DNA of 39,965 nucleotides from Bacteroidales bacterium UBA6397 (GTDB lineage: Bacteria > Bacteroidota > Bacteroidia > Bacteroidales > UBA932): the NCBI GenBank assembly GCA_002439875.1, contig DJQB01000025.1, positions 77,070 to 117,034 on the forward strand, given 5' to 3'. The notes under the pieces are model-generated. The model was given only the letters and a program-made list of their open reading frames with translations. It did not search any database and was not told the DNA's origin. This document shows positions 32,618 through 39,965 of the stretch, piece by piece (position 1 is the first letter of the stretch; each line of letters starts with the position of its first letter). The position numbers were made by a program, and so were the translations under genes.

Positions 32618-32638
32618 ACTTCGACAGGCTCGGAGACC
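32618..32638 (+). repeat. Dispersed 20-bp intergenic repeat, copy 3
   Basis: ACTTCGACAGGCTCGGAGACC lies 8 bp after the sulfatase stop. The nearby terminator arms contain GCTCAGCGAC and its inverse, and CGGTCGCTGAGTTT recurs at 32669-32682 and 32702-32715, so the terminator seems built from pieces of this repeat. Confidence 0.55.
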
Positions 32639-32688
32639 ACAAAAAAAAGCTCAGCGACACCTACACACCGGTCGCTGAGTTTTTTTGT
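32639..32688. terminator. Strong bidirectional terminator between sulfatase and gcvPB
   Basis: Arms 32641-32658 (eight A, then GCTCAGCGAC) and 32671-32688 (GTCGCTGAG, then seven T) pair with one G-T wobble and a 12-nt loop. It separates converging transcription of the sulfatase gene and the glycine cleavage operon. Confidence 0.9.
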
Positions 32689-32751
32689 CTCGGCCGTTTG
32701 GCGGTCGCTGAGTTTGCCGAATCGCTGAAACGGTTCCTCCAATCTGTAATA

Positions 32752-34284
32752 TTACCTTTCGTCCTGAAACTTGAGGATTGGCTGGCGTGCCGCCGTGGTC
32801 TCGTCCGGACGTGTGATCGGAGCGTTGTGTGGGGCGCTCTTCAGAAGAGCAGGATCCTCGGCGGCCTCAAGGGCGATCTTCTTCATCACCTCGATGAAAG
32901 CGTCCAAAGTCTCGATCGACTCCGTCTCCGTAGGCTCGATCATGATGGCCTGGTGGAAGAGCAGAGGGAAGTAGATAGTCGGGGCGTGGAAACCGAAGTC
33001 GAGAAGCCTCTTTGCGACATCAAGTGTGGTTGCGCCCTCGCGCTCTGCTGTTCCGTCCGCGGCTTTTTTCGAGCCGTCGTTCACAAGACCGTCATAGACG
33101 AACTCGTGCTTGCAGACTGTCGGAATCGGAAGCTTGTAGTACTCCCTGAGGCTCTCCTTGATGTAGTTGGCGCCAAGGGTGGCGTACTTGCCGACGAACT
33201 TCACGTTCTCACGACCGAGTGAAAGGATGTATGCGTAGGCTCTGAGAATCACACCGAAGTTGCCCAGGAACCCGGACACCTCACCGGCGGTCTTCCCGCA
33301 GCCGACAGCGTTCTTCTTCACATCACTCTTGCCCACACCGGCGCGTCCGCGAACCTTGAACTGACCATATTCATCCTTGACAACCTTAGGTACAGGCAGA
33401 TAAGGGACCAGTTTCTCGCAGACACCCACAGGACCTGACCCAGGACCGCCACCGCCGTGAGGGGTAGAGAACGACTTGTGCAGGTTCAGGTGAAGGATGT
33501 CGAATCCCATGTCACCGGGACGGGCCACGCCAATGAGCGGGTTCATGTTCGCCCCATCGTAGTAAAGAAGGCCTCCGCATCCGTGGATGAGAGCGGCGAT
33601 CTCCTCGATGTCCTTCTCGAAAAGGCCAAGGGTGTTAGGGTTAGTCATCATAATGCCGGCGATGTCGTCACCGAGCAGAGGCTTAAGGTCGTTCACGTCC
33701 ACGAGGCCGTCAGCCTTGGACTTCACGACAACCACCTCAAGACCACAGACAGCGGCGCTGGCAGGATTAGTCCCATGTGCGCTGTCAGGCACAATCACCT
33801 TGGTTCTCTTCAGGTCACCGTTCAGGATGTGGTACTGACGCATAATCATCAGACCGGTCAGCTCACCGTGCGCTCCTGCACAAGGGTTGAACGTGAAGTG
33901 CGCCATTCCGGTGATGGCGGCCAAAGCCTTGTCCATATTATAGTAAACCTCCAGCGCGCCCTGTACCGTGGATGCCGGCTGCAAGGGATGCAGACCAAGG
34001 AATCCCTTCATCCCGGCGATCTCCTCGTTGATCTTAGGGTTGTACTTCATAGTGCAACTTCCCAGAGGATAGAATCCGGTGTCCACACCGAAGTTCATCT
34101 GGGAGAGATTGGTGTAGTGGCGCACGACATCAACCTCGCTCACCTGAGGGAGTCCCACAGGCTCTGTTCTTCTGAAAGCGGCAGGAATCTCATCCGATGT
34201 GACAGTCCACTCATTCTTGCCGAGGGAATAGCCGACCCTCCCCTTTTTGGAGAGCTCGAATATCAATTTATCGTAATATTTCAT
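32752..34284 (-). CDS. gcvPB: Glycine dehydrogenase (decarboxylating) subunit 2
   Basis: The product is the PLP-carrying half of the split P-protein, which decarboxylates glycine and passes the aminomethyl group to the lipoyl arm of GcvH. The 510 residues include the PLP lysine in LHLNLHKSFSTPHGGGGPG, preceded by the DGANMNPLIGVARPGD segment. The length is typical for GcvPB with a slightly extended C-terminus. It follows gcvPA by 5 bp and ends the operon, facing the bidirectional terminator at 32639-32688. Confidence 0.95.
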   Translation of the reverse strand: MKYYDKLIFELSKKGRVGYSLGKNEWTVTSDEIPAAFRRTEPVGLPQVSEVDVVRHYTNLSQMNFGVDTGFYPLGSCTMKYNPKINEEIAGMKGFLGLHPLQPASTVQGALEVYYNMDKALAAITGMAHFTFNPCAGAHGELTGLMIMRQYHILNGDLKRTKVIVPDSAHGTNPASAAVCGLEVVVVKSKADGLVDVNDLKPLLGDDIAGIMMTNPNTLGLFEKDIEEIAALIHGCGGLLYYDGANMNPLIGVARPGDMGFDILHLNLHKSFSTPHGGGGPGSGPVGVCEKLVPYLPVPKVVKDEYGQFKVRGRAGVGKSDVKKNAVGCGKTAGEVSGFLGNFGVILRAYAYILSLGRENVKFVGKYATLGANYIKESLREYYKLPIPTVCKHEFVYDGLVNDGSKKAADGTAEREGATTLDVAKRLLDFGFHAPTIYFPLLFHQAIMIEPTETESIETLDAFIEVMKKIALEAAEDPALLKSAPHNAPITRPDETTAARQPILKFQDER

Positions 34285-34289
34285 ATTCC

Positions 34290-35615
34290 TTAGGCCTCCT
34301 TCACCAACGCGACGAGAGCGTCGATCTCTGCTTTCGTCCTTCTTTCAGTCGCACAGAAACTTACATAGCCTTCCTCCGTCTCAAGAGCGGCGAAGAATCC
34401 GCCTTCGTGAAGCTTGATGTGCAGTCTCTCGACAGGCATCAGCGGCTTGAGCACGAACTCTTTGAGAAACGGCTTGTCGAACACCTCGGCGAATTTGCCG
34501 GTCTTCAGCAGTTCACCGTGAAGATAATGAGCTGCCGCATAGGAGCGGTCATTGACCTCCTTAAGTCCTTCAGGGCCCATAAGCGACATATAGACAGTCA
34601 CATAGAGAGCCATCAGACTTTCGTTCGAGCAGATGTTGGAAGTCGCCTTCTCCCGGCGGATGTGCTGCTCGCGGGCCTGAAGTGTCAGACAGAAGCAGCG
34701 GCGGCCTTCCGTGTCACGGGTCTCGCCGACAATCCTTCCGGGAAGTTTGCGGACATATTCCTTCCTGCATGCCATGAAGCCGACATAAGGCCCGCCGAAA
34801 CTCATCGGGATGCCAAGGCTCTGGCCGTCACCGACAGCGATGTCAGCGCCCCACTCGGCAGGAGTCTTGAGCACCGCGAGAGCGGAAGGGTCGCAATATT
34901 CAATGAATATTCCGCCTTCCTCGTGGATGGCCTCCGCAAAGCCGGTCAGGTCCTCGATGATGCCGTAGCGGTTGATCGAAGGGGCAATGACCCCGGCGAC
35001 ATCGTTCTTTGCGAGCTCAACCTTTACGCTCTCAAGACAAGTCTGGCCGTCCTTGCATGGGACAAGGGTCAACCCGGTGCCGTGGTAGCCTGAATATGTC
35101 TGGATTGTCTTGATGACATTCGGAAGCAGGGAAGAGGAGACAAGCACACGGGACTTGCGCTTTGTGCATGCCGGAGCCATCCTCACGGCCTCGGCGGCGG
35201 CGGTCGGCCCGTCGTACATCGAAGCGTTGCTGATGTCAAGCCCTGTCAGAGCGCAGATCATGCTCTGGTACTCGAATATGTACCTGAGGGTTCCCTGGGA
35301 GATCTCGGCCTGATAAGGGGTGTAGGCCGTCAGGAACTCCGAGCGGGAAGTGATGTAAGGGACGACGGACGGAGTGTAGTGGTCGTAGGCGCCTTGGCCG
35401 ACGAACACTTTCAGCTTCTCGTCTTTCTTGTCCAAAGACTCGAAGAAGTCCCGGACCTCCTGCTCGGACATTGCCTCCGGCAGGTCATATTCACCCTTGA
35501 AGATGACATCCTTCGGGACATCGGAATAGAGGTCGTCCAGAGACTTCACCCCTACGCGATCCAGCATCGCGCGGACATCATCTTCAGTGTGAGGGAAATA
35601 AGGGAATGCGGACAT
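34290..35615 (-). CDS. gcvPA: Glycine dehydrogenase (decarboxylating) subunit 1
   Basis: This 441-residue protein is the N-terminal-type half of the split P-protein and forms a heterotetramer with GcvPB. Typical phrases are GQGAYDHYTPSVV, YTPYQAEISQGTLR, LDISNASMYDG and GGPYVGFMACRKEYVRKLPGR. It lacks the PLP lysine motif, as expected. Many Bacteroidota, as I recall, have a fused GcvP, so the split form is of interest. It starts one base after gcvH and is followed by gcvPB 5 bp on, so the three are cotranscribed. Confidence 0.94.
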   Translation of the reverse strand: MSAFPYFPHTEDDVRAMLDRVGVKSLDDLYSDVPKDVIFKGEYDLPEAMSEQEVRDFFESLDKKDEKLKVFVGQGAYDHYTPSVVPYITSRSEFLTAYTPYQAEISQGTLRYIFEYQSMICALTGLDISNASMYDGPTAAAEAVRMAPACTKRKSRVLVSSSLLPNVIKTIQTYSGYHGTGLTLVPCKDGQTCLESVKVELAKNDVAGVIAPSINRYGIIEDLTGFAEAIHEEGGIFIEYCDPSALAVLKTPAEWGADIAVGDGQSLGIPMSFGGPYVGFMACRKEYVRKLPGRIVGETRDTEGRRCFCLTLQAREQHIRREKATSNICSNESLMALYVTVYMSLMGPEGLKEVNDRSYAAAHYLHGELLKTGKFAEVFDKPFLKEFVLKPLMPVERLHIKLHEGGFFAALETEEGYVSFCATERRTKAEIDALVALVKEA

Positions 35616-35616
35616 A

Positions 35617-35997
35617 CTACTTCCCGGTGTGTGCCTTGTAAGCCTCAGCGTCCATCAGGGCGTCAACCTGTGAAGGGTCGCTCATCTCGACCTTGATGAT
35701 CCAAGCCCCGTAAGCGTCCTCGTTGATCTTCTCAGGAGCATCCTCAAGATCAGGATTGACCTCGACTACCTTTCCGGAAACCGGAGAGAGAAGCTCGCTG
35801 GAAGCCTTCACGCTCTCAAGAGCGCCGAATTCCTCGCCGGCCTCAACCTGGTCGTCAACCTCAGGGAGGTCAGCGTAGGTGATGTCTCCAAGTTCCTTCT
35901 GCGCGTAATCAGAAATACCGATGACGGCGATGTTGCCCTCAACCTTTACCCACTCGTGGTCCTCGCTATAACGGAGGCCTTCTACTACTTTACTCAT
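35617..35997 (-). CDS. gcvH: Glycine cleavage system H protein
   Basis: This 126-residue lipoyl carrier shuttles the aminomethyl group between P, T and L proteins. The lipoylated lysine is in GALESVKASSEL, and the surrounding hammerhead fold is complete, with HEWVKVEGN at the N-terminus. The start follows a 70-bp AT-rich gap after gcvT. It runs into gcvPA with a one-base gap. Confidence 0.96.
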   Translation of the reverse strand: MSKVVEGLRYSEDHEWVKVEGNIAVIGISDYAQKELGDITYADLPEVDDQVEAGEEFGALESVKASSELLSPVSGKVVEVNPDLEDAPEKINEDAYGAWIIKVEMSDPSQVDALMDAEAYKAHTGK

Positions 35998-36067
35998 AGT
36001 GAATCTATTATTTATAAATATTATTATTCAGCCCTTGCAAGTAAGAATCTCCTGCAACTTAGCGTTT

Positions 36068-37174
36068 CTACTTCTTATAATTTGTCTGGTAGAATCTCTT
36101 CTTCACAACCTTTCCAGGGAAAACCTTCTTGCGGATGCGCACGGAAAGCGGAGCGTCAAGCGCGCCGTACTCTCTCTTCACGAGGGCGAAGCAGATGCTC
36201 TTACCAAGAGAGATGCTATGGTAGCCCGTGGTCACAACACCGACCTCTGTGCCGTCCGCAAGCTCTACCGGATAACCGGCGCGGGGAATGGCCTTGTCCT
36301 GGAGTTCGATGCCAACGAGTTTCATCTTCGTGCCGCTTGCCTTCTGGTCAGCTATGGCATCCTTGCCGATGAACTCGTCCTTGTCCAGCTTGCAGAACAT
36401 GCTGAAACCGGCGGTGACAGGAGAGATCTCCGGAGTGAGTTCATCACCGTACAGAGGCAGTCCGGCCTCGAAACGCAGGGTGTCACGGCAACCGAGTCCG
36501 CAAGGAACCACACCAGCCTTCAGGAAAGCGTCCCAGTACTTCACTATGAGACCAGGGGCGGCGTAGATCTCGAACCCATCCTCTCCGGTGTAGCCGGTAC
36601 GGCTGATGATTACCCTTGTGCCGGCATCCTCGAAATCCTTGAATGTGTAGAATGTCAGTTTGGCGGCGTCGGCGGCGAAACCGAGAACCTTCACGAGAGT
36701 CTCCTCGGCCTTCGGCCCCTGAAGGGCGATCTGCCCCCAGTTGTTTGAATCGTTGACTATTTTTACATCGTAGCCTTCAGCGTGATCCTTGATCCAAAGG
36801 AAATCCTTCTCGATGTTGGCGGCGTTCACCACAAGAAGATAGTGGTCAACGGTGAACTCCTTGTAAACCAAAAGGTCATCAACGGTGCCACCGTCAGGGT
36901 AAAGCATCATTCCGTACAGAACCTGACCAGGAACCATAGGGCGGATGTCATTGGTGAATATGTGGTTGACGAACTTTTCCGCGTCCGGGCCGCTGACGAA
37001 GATCTCACCCATGTGAGAGACATCGAACATACCCACATTGCCACGGACCGCCAGATGCTCCTCGGTGATCGATGAGTACTGAATCGGCATGTCGAATCCA
37101 GCGAAAGGACTCATCTTGGCTCCTAGAGCCACATGACTGTCATGCAGACAGGTAACTTTGAGTTGCTCCTCCAT
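36068..37174 (-). CDS. gcvT: Glycine cleavage system aminomethyltransferase (T protein)
   Basis: The product transfers the methylene group to tetrahydrofolate and releases ammonia. At 368 residues it has the normal length. Family features are the N-terminal GAKMSPFAGFDMPIQY, VSHMGEI, DDLLVYK, the folate-binding GYTGEDGFEIY and the C-terminal barrel. It is the first gene of the gcv block on the minus strand. Only 39 bp separate it from the stop of the double FGE-like lipoprotein gene; these contain a direct repeat AATTATCAGT (37181-37190, 37198-37207) but no recognisable -7 element, so read-through from upstream or a weak promoter is possible. I see no glycine riboswitch. The lipoamide dehydrogenase gene is not in the window. 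Confidence 0.95.
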   Translation of the reverse strand: MEEQLKVTCLHDSHVALGAKMSPFAGFDMPIQYSSITEEHLAVRGNVGMFDVSHMGEIFVSGPDAEKFVNHIFTNDIRPMVPGQVLYGMMLYPDGGTVDDLLVYKEFTVDHYLLVVNAANIEKDFLWIKDHAEGYDVKIVNDSNNWGQIALQGPKAEETLVKVLGFAADAAKLTFYTFKDFEDAGTRVIISRTGYTGEDGFEIYAAPGLIVKYWDAFLKAGVVPCGLGCRDTLRFEAGLPLYGDELTPEISPVTAGFSMFCKLDKDEFIGKDAIADQKASGTKMKLVGIELQDKAIPRAGYPVELADGTEVGVVTTGYHSISLGKSICFALVKREYGALDAPLSVRIRKKVFPGKVVKKRFYQTNYKK

Positions 37175-37180
37175 AAAATC

Positions 37181-37207
37181 AATTATCAGTGTTTATTAAT
37201 TATCAGT
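37181..37207. repeat. Short direct repeat before gcvT
   Basis: AATTATCAGT occurs at 37181-37190 and 37198-37207, one and a half helical turns apart, in the 39-bp gap between the FGE-like lipoprotein gene and gcvT. It could bind a regulator of the gcv operon, but no family is evident. Confidence 0.35.
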
Positions 37208-37213
37208 AATGGA

Positions 37214-38665
37214 CTAAAGCGCAAGTCTCAGTCCGAAAGTGCCTTTGATGTTCTTGGCCGGCATGAATGACCTGTTCGTGACCCGACAGGCATCCCAGCG
37301 GCTGGCGCAACTTCCGCCACGAAGGATCCTCGTCCCGCCTTCCGCGGCACCAGTAGGATTAACCAGGGCGTCTTTTGAATATTCGCCCGCACGGTCATAA
37401 CACCACTCCCAGACGTTACCGCTCATGTCGAATATTCCCAACTCATTGGCCTTGCATGTCTTGACATCCTTGGATTTTGACTTCGCATTGCCCACGAACC
37501 ACATGGCATCGTAGGCGTTGGATCCGCTGAATCCGTAGTGACGGGACTTCTGTCCACCTCTGGCTGCATATTCCCACTCAGCCTCGGTAGGAAGGCGGAA
37601 CTTGCGTCCAGTCAAGGCGTTGAGTCTGCTAATGAATGTCTGGCAATTGTACCAGGAGACATTTCCGACAGGCTTCCGTGGCTCATCAAGATCATTGAGA
37701 TAAGGCACCGACCCCATCACGGCGTTCCAAAGGGCAACGGTCACCTCAGTCTCTCCTATCTCAAAATCATCAAGGGTCACAGGGTGGGCAGGCCTCTCGT
37801 TCTCGGGAACAGAGAACGTGGTCAAAGGAGCGTCGTAGTCGTTGAAACCCATTGAGAATGTGCCACCTTTGACTTTTATCATCCTGAAAGTCACTCCACC
37901 GACAGCAAAGACTTCCGGCTTCGCGTCCGAAGCGTCGATTTTCTCCCGGTCGATGACTGTTCCTTCAATCGGTCCCAAAACGGTGTCCGACAGCACATCC
38001 TCTGTCGGCTGCGCGAGTCTGAAACCCACTTTAGCCTTGGCGGTGTGGCAGTCCACCTCCACCCTCTCAAGTGCGGTACGGACAACCTTTCCATCCTTCT
38101 CGGCAGGACCCTCAGGATTGACAGCCAACTCCATAGGCTTGAAGTAGTCATCGCCTGTGGCCCCGTCGGGCACAGCGTCATAGCTGTCAAGGCACCATTC
38201 CGCGACAGAAGTGAAATCCTTACCGTTCTGAACCATCCGGGCATATTCCCACTGAGCCTCGGTCGGAAGGATGAATATCTTGCCGGTGGCCCTGTTCAGT
38301 TTGCCAAGGAACTTCACCGCATCGTTCCAGGAAACCATATCAACAGGAGCGTCCGGATTCTGCACCGAACTCGGATTGCTGCCCATAACCGCTGTCCAAA
38401 GAGCCTGCGACACAGGCTTGGCACTGATGACGAATCCATCTAGCGCGACCTCGTGCGGAATCCCGTTCGTGACCTTCCGGCGGTTGTCCGCTGAAAGTCC
38501 CATAGTGTAGTGTCCGGCCGGGATTTTAATCATATCGAATGTCACATCCCCGACGGTATATTCCATCTGATAGTCTACTTCCACGGGCTTCTGTACAGTT
38601 GTCTTGCACGCCGTGGCCGACAACGCTGCCGCCAAAACGGCAATCATATTTAAGAATTTATTCAT
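37214..38665 (-). CDS. Lipoprotein with two FGE-like (SUMF1) domains
   Basis: This 483-residue protein has a lipoprotein signal ending ALSATAC with Cys20. Two FGE-sulfatase-type domains follow at about residues 38-230 and 255-483. The second is complete: VKGGTFSMGF, PVGNVSWYNCQTF, FRLPTEAEWEYAARGG, IFDMSGNVWEWCYD and ILRGGSCASRWDAC...GLRLAL. The first is degenerate and lacks the DMSGNVWEW loop. Only one of the two copper cysteines of true formylglycine-generating enzymes has a counterpart in the second domain, so catalysis on sulfatases is doubtful. The protein resembles the FGE domain of the PEGA protein at 16899-18158 (shared LWKAVMGSNPS/LWTAVMGSNPS). A surface or periplasmic ligand-binding role is likely (inference). 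A TACATTTG -7 element precedes it. Confidence 0.85.
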   Translation of the reverse strand: MNKFLNMIAVLAAALSATACKTTVQKPVEVDYQMEYTVGDVTFDMIKIPAGHYTMGLSADNRRKVTNGIPHEVALDGFVISAKPVSQALWTAVMGSNPSSVQNPDAPVDMVSWNDAVKFLGKLNRATGKIFILPTEAQWEYARMVQNGKDFTSVAEWCLDSYDAVPDGATGDDYFKPMELAVNPEGPAEKDGKVVRTALERVEVDCHTAKAKVGFRLAQPTEDVLSDTVLGPIEGTVIDREKIDASDAKPEVFAVGGVTFRMIKVKGGTFSMGFNDYDAPLTTFSVPENERPAHPVTLDDFEIGETEVTVALWNAVMGSVPYLNDLDEPRKPVGNVSWYNCQTFISRLNALTGRKFRLPTEAEWEYAARGGQKSRHYGFSGSNAYDAMWFVGNAKSKSKDVKTCKANELGIFDMSGNVWEWCYDRAGEYSKDALVNPTGAAEGGTRILRGGSCASRWDACRVTNRSFMPAKNIKGTFGLRLAL

Positions 38666-38695
38666 TTTACGTAATATTCCTAAAAATCACAATTC

Positions 38696-38703
38696 CAAAT
38701 GTA
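38696..38703 (-). promoter_or_regulatory. -7 element of the double FGE-like lipoprotein gene
   Basis: The minus strand reads TACATTTG, matching TAnnTTTG, 31 bp before the start codon at 38665. The expected -33 site has TTTTC rather than TTTG. It implies that the gene is not fully dependent on the LRR gene upstream. Confidence 0.45.
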
Positions 38704-38731
38704 GTGAAAAACTTTCAATTTGAAAACACCG

Positions 38732-39427
38732 TCAACGAATGTTGCGGATTTTCCTTTGAAGGTTCTCCGGAAGGAGTCCGGCCAGATGTTCCCTGGCGCT
38801 CTGAGGCACGAAAATCCTTTTCAAGGACGCTCCGTAGAACGCATCGTCCCCGATGAACTCAAGACCTGCGGGAAGGATGATCTCCTCCAAAGACTCGCAC
38901 GCAAGGAACGCTCCCGCACCGATAGCCTTGAGTCCCTTGTTGAATTTCACCTTGCTCAGCGAGAAGCACTCCTCAAAGGCTCCGTCCCCGATGGCGATCA
39001 ACCCTGCAGGACAGCTCACCGAGCGGAGTTCCCAGCAACCGAAAAAAGCCCCTTCACCGATAAATATCAAGTCTTTAGGTAAACGGATGCTTCTCAGCCA
39101 GCCGCATTCGCGGAAAGCCCCACTGCCGATGTGTGTGACCGTAGGAGGAAGGAATATCCTGTCCATGAACGAAGCCCTTTCCTCCTCGGGAATATCCTCA
39201 CCGATCTTCCTGTCTTCAGCCATATAGGGCTGAAAGGCGAAGGCTCCGTCGCAGATGACTTTCGTGCCGTCCTTGACATGGACCACACTTGGATAATTTT
39301 CAGCGTCCAGCAATCTCGTGCCATCGGCGGAGTAATTGCAGCAATTGTCATTATCCCAGACATCACATGCGCGATCCTTTTCAGCGGCCGACGTGTCAAG
39401 TCTGAGAGCCTGTAGCCAGTCTTGCAT
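38732..39427 (-). CDS. BspA-type LRR protein without signal peptide
   Basis: This 231-residue protein has about five LRR_5/BspA-type repeats from residue 90 onward, with regular phrases such as IFLPPTVTHIGSGAF, IRLPKDLIFIGEGAF and IILPAGLEFIGDDAF. Residues 1-60 contain three Cys and no repeats. No signal peptide or lipobox is present, so the protein is probably cytosolic, unlike typical surface BspA-type adhesins and unlike the 985-residue LRR lipoprotein in this window. It follows an unknown gene by 17 bp on the same strand and is followed by the FGE-like lipoprotein gene. Confidence 0.75.
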   Translation of the reverse strand: MQDWLQALRLDTSAAEKDRACDVWDNDNCCNYSADGTRLLDAENYPSVVHVKDGTKVICDGAFAFQPYMAEDRKIGEDIPEEERASFMDRIFLPPTVTHIGSGAFRECGWLRSIRLPKDLIFIGEGAFFGCWELRSVSCPAGLIAIGDGAFEECFSLSKVKFNKGLKAIGAGAFLACESLEEIILPAGLEFIGDDAFYGASLKRIFVPQSAREHLAGLLPENLQRKIRNIR

Positions 39428-39444
39428 ATTGAGAGAATATTATG

Positions 39445-39918
39445 TCAGAAAGATTTCAGGAAGTCAAGATCTTTTTTCAGCATTATCCTGGGTTCCATAA
39501 GCGCGACCTTCTGGAACAATCTGAACTGGTTGGCCTTTGAAAGGTAGACCTTGTCCTCGTGCTTTCCCTTCCGCCACCATTTGTAGAAGCCGATAGGATC
39601 GTTCTCAAAAGGAATTCTCGCCAGGATCTCGGAGGAGTAGCCCGGGAAGTCGATTGTCAGACCAAGCCCCATGAACTGCTTGTAGTACTGTTGGTCGGCC
39701 CTGCGAAGCTTGCTCATCAGTGGATTGTAGACCTCGAACTGATCCACCTGCATCGTCTTCTCACGGATGATCATCCTATGGATTCTGACAGGATCATAGT
39801 TCAGCCACGCGCCTACCCTCAACGTCTTTGGACCCTCGTCAGTGTCGAGGGTCAATTCATCCATTGAACAATAAACCTTCCCGGGATCGAGAGGATAGAC
39901 TGGATCGGTCTCCGCCAT
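39445..39918 (-). CDS. Protein of unknown function (157 aa)
   Basis: I do not recognise this 157-residue protein. It has no signal peptide or TM segment. It is rich in aromatic and basic residues, with phrases RVGAWLNYDP, FMGLGLTIDFPGYSSEILARIPF and GFYKWWRKGKHED. It opens the minus-strand group leading to the LRR and FGE-like genes. A -7 element lies 22 bp before its start. Confidence 0.65.
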   Translation of the reverse strand: MAETDPVYPLDPGKVYCSMDELTLDTDEGPKTLRVGAWLNYDPVRIHRMIIREKTMQVDQFEVYNPLMSKLRRADQQYYKQFMGLGLTIDFPGYSSEILARIPFENDPIGFYKWWRKGKHEDKVYLSKANQFRLFQKVALMEPRIMLKKDLDFLKSF

Positions 39919-39940
39919 AGCAAATGATTTTAATGAAGAA

Positions 39941-39948
39941 CAAAGATA
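39941..39948 (-). promoter_or_regulatory. -7 element before the unknown gene at the window end
   Basis: The minus strand reads TATCTTTG, matching TAnnTTTG. The -33 element would lie beyond the end of the window. Confidence 0.5.
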
Positions 39949-39965
39949 GGCAAAAAATTCCTCTT

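Noticed and set aside
33457..34293. 278-codon frame opposite gcvPB
   Set aside because: It is a mirror frame of a strongly conserved gene, with no motif.
37175..37213. Glycine riboswitch before gcvT
   Set aside because: Only 39 AT-rich bases separate the genes, too short for the aptamer.
1..39965. CRISPR arrays, insertion sequences or rRNA genes
   Set aside because: I found no regularly spaced repeats, transposase-like proteins or rRNA sequence.

Overview
The window reads as a chromosomal segment of a Bacteroidales-type bacterium (phylum Bacteroidota). Supporting signs are the promoter pattern TTTG-N19-TAnnTTTG (clear before rplY and tRNA-Ala), a 58-residue histone H1-like protein, fimbrillin-like lipoproteins, BspA-type leucine-rich repeats, many lipoproteins and SPI signal peptides ending in Ala/Gly-Gln, and a Ser-type sulfatase. 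The genus cannot be fixed from the sequence alone.

Layout. (1) 83-12203 is mostly housekeeping: a Xer-type recombinase, a DPP III-type M49 peptidase lipoprotein, a clostripain-like (C11) lipoprotein, rplY-pth, an H1-like protein with a strong terminator, tpiA and tyrS transcribed divergently, rbfA, a membrane-tethered AraC-type regulator, alr and a YugP-like zinc protease. (2) 12229-28949 is a minus-strand run of twelve genes and the most interesting part. It starts with two lipoproteins (a short fimbrillin-like protein and a long fimbrillin-plus-LRR protein). Then comes a tightly packed block: a 1045-aa tubulin/FtsZ-superfamily protein, a zinc-ribbon/TM/MORN-like protein, five exported proteins (two of unknown fold, one NTF2-like, one PEGA+FGE-like, one CsgG/FlgT-like), a sixth small exported protein, a second 906-aa tubulin-like paralogue and a three-TM protein. 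Several junctions overlap by one base or are separated by 1-11 bases. (3) 28950-30794 holds a 567-bp gene-free stretch, a SEC-C-motif protein and tRNA-Ala(GGC). (4) 31033-32610 is a Ser-type sulfatase lipoprotein followed by a strong terminator. (5) 37174-32752 is the glycine cleavage operon gcvT-gcvH-gcvPA-gcvPB with a split P-protein. (6) 39918-37214 holds an unknown protein, a signal-less LRR protein and a double FGE-like lipoprotein.

How it fits together. I infer that region 2 encodes an undescribed envelope-spanning system. It would have a cytosolic pair of tubulin-like GTPases, an inner-membrane connector with a cytosolic zinc ribbon and an extracytoplasmic MORN-like tail, a set of exported CsgG-like and ligand-binding (PEGA, C-type-lectin-fold) proteins, and surface adhesins upstream. 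The two tubulin-like genes are recent or gene-converted paralogues: a 97-bp stretch is identical while other parts have diverged. The pairing recalls two-subunit tubulins, but polymerisation and function are untested. Smaller observations include a dispersed 20-bp repeat near three gene ends, structured leaders before the C11 protease and rplY, and a stop-codon-spanning hairpin at the end of tpiA.
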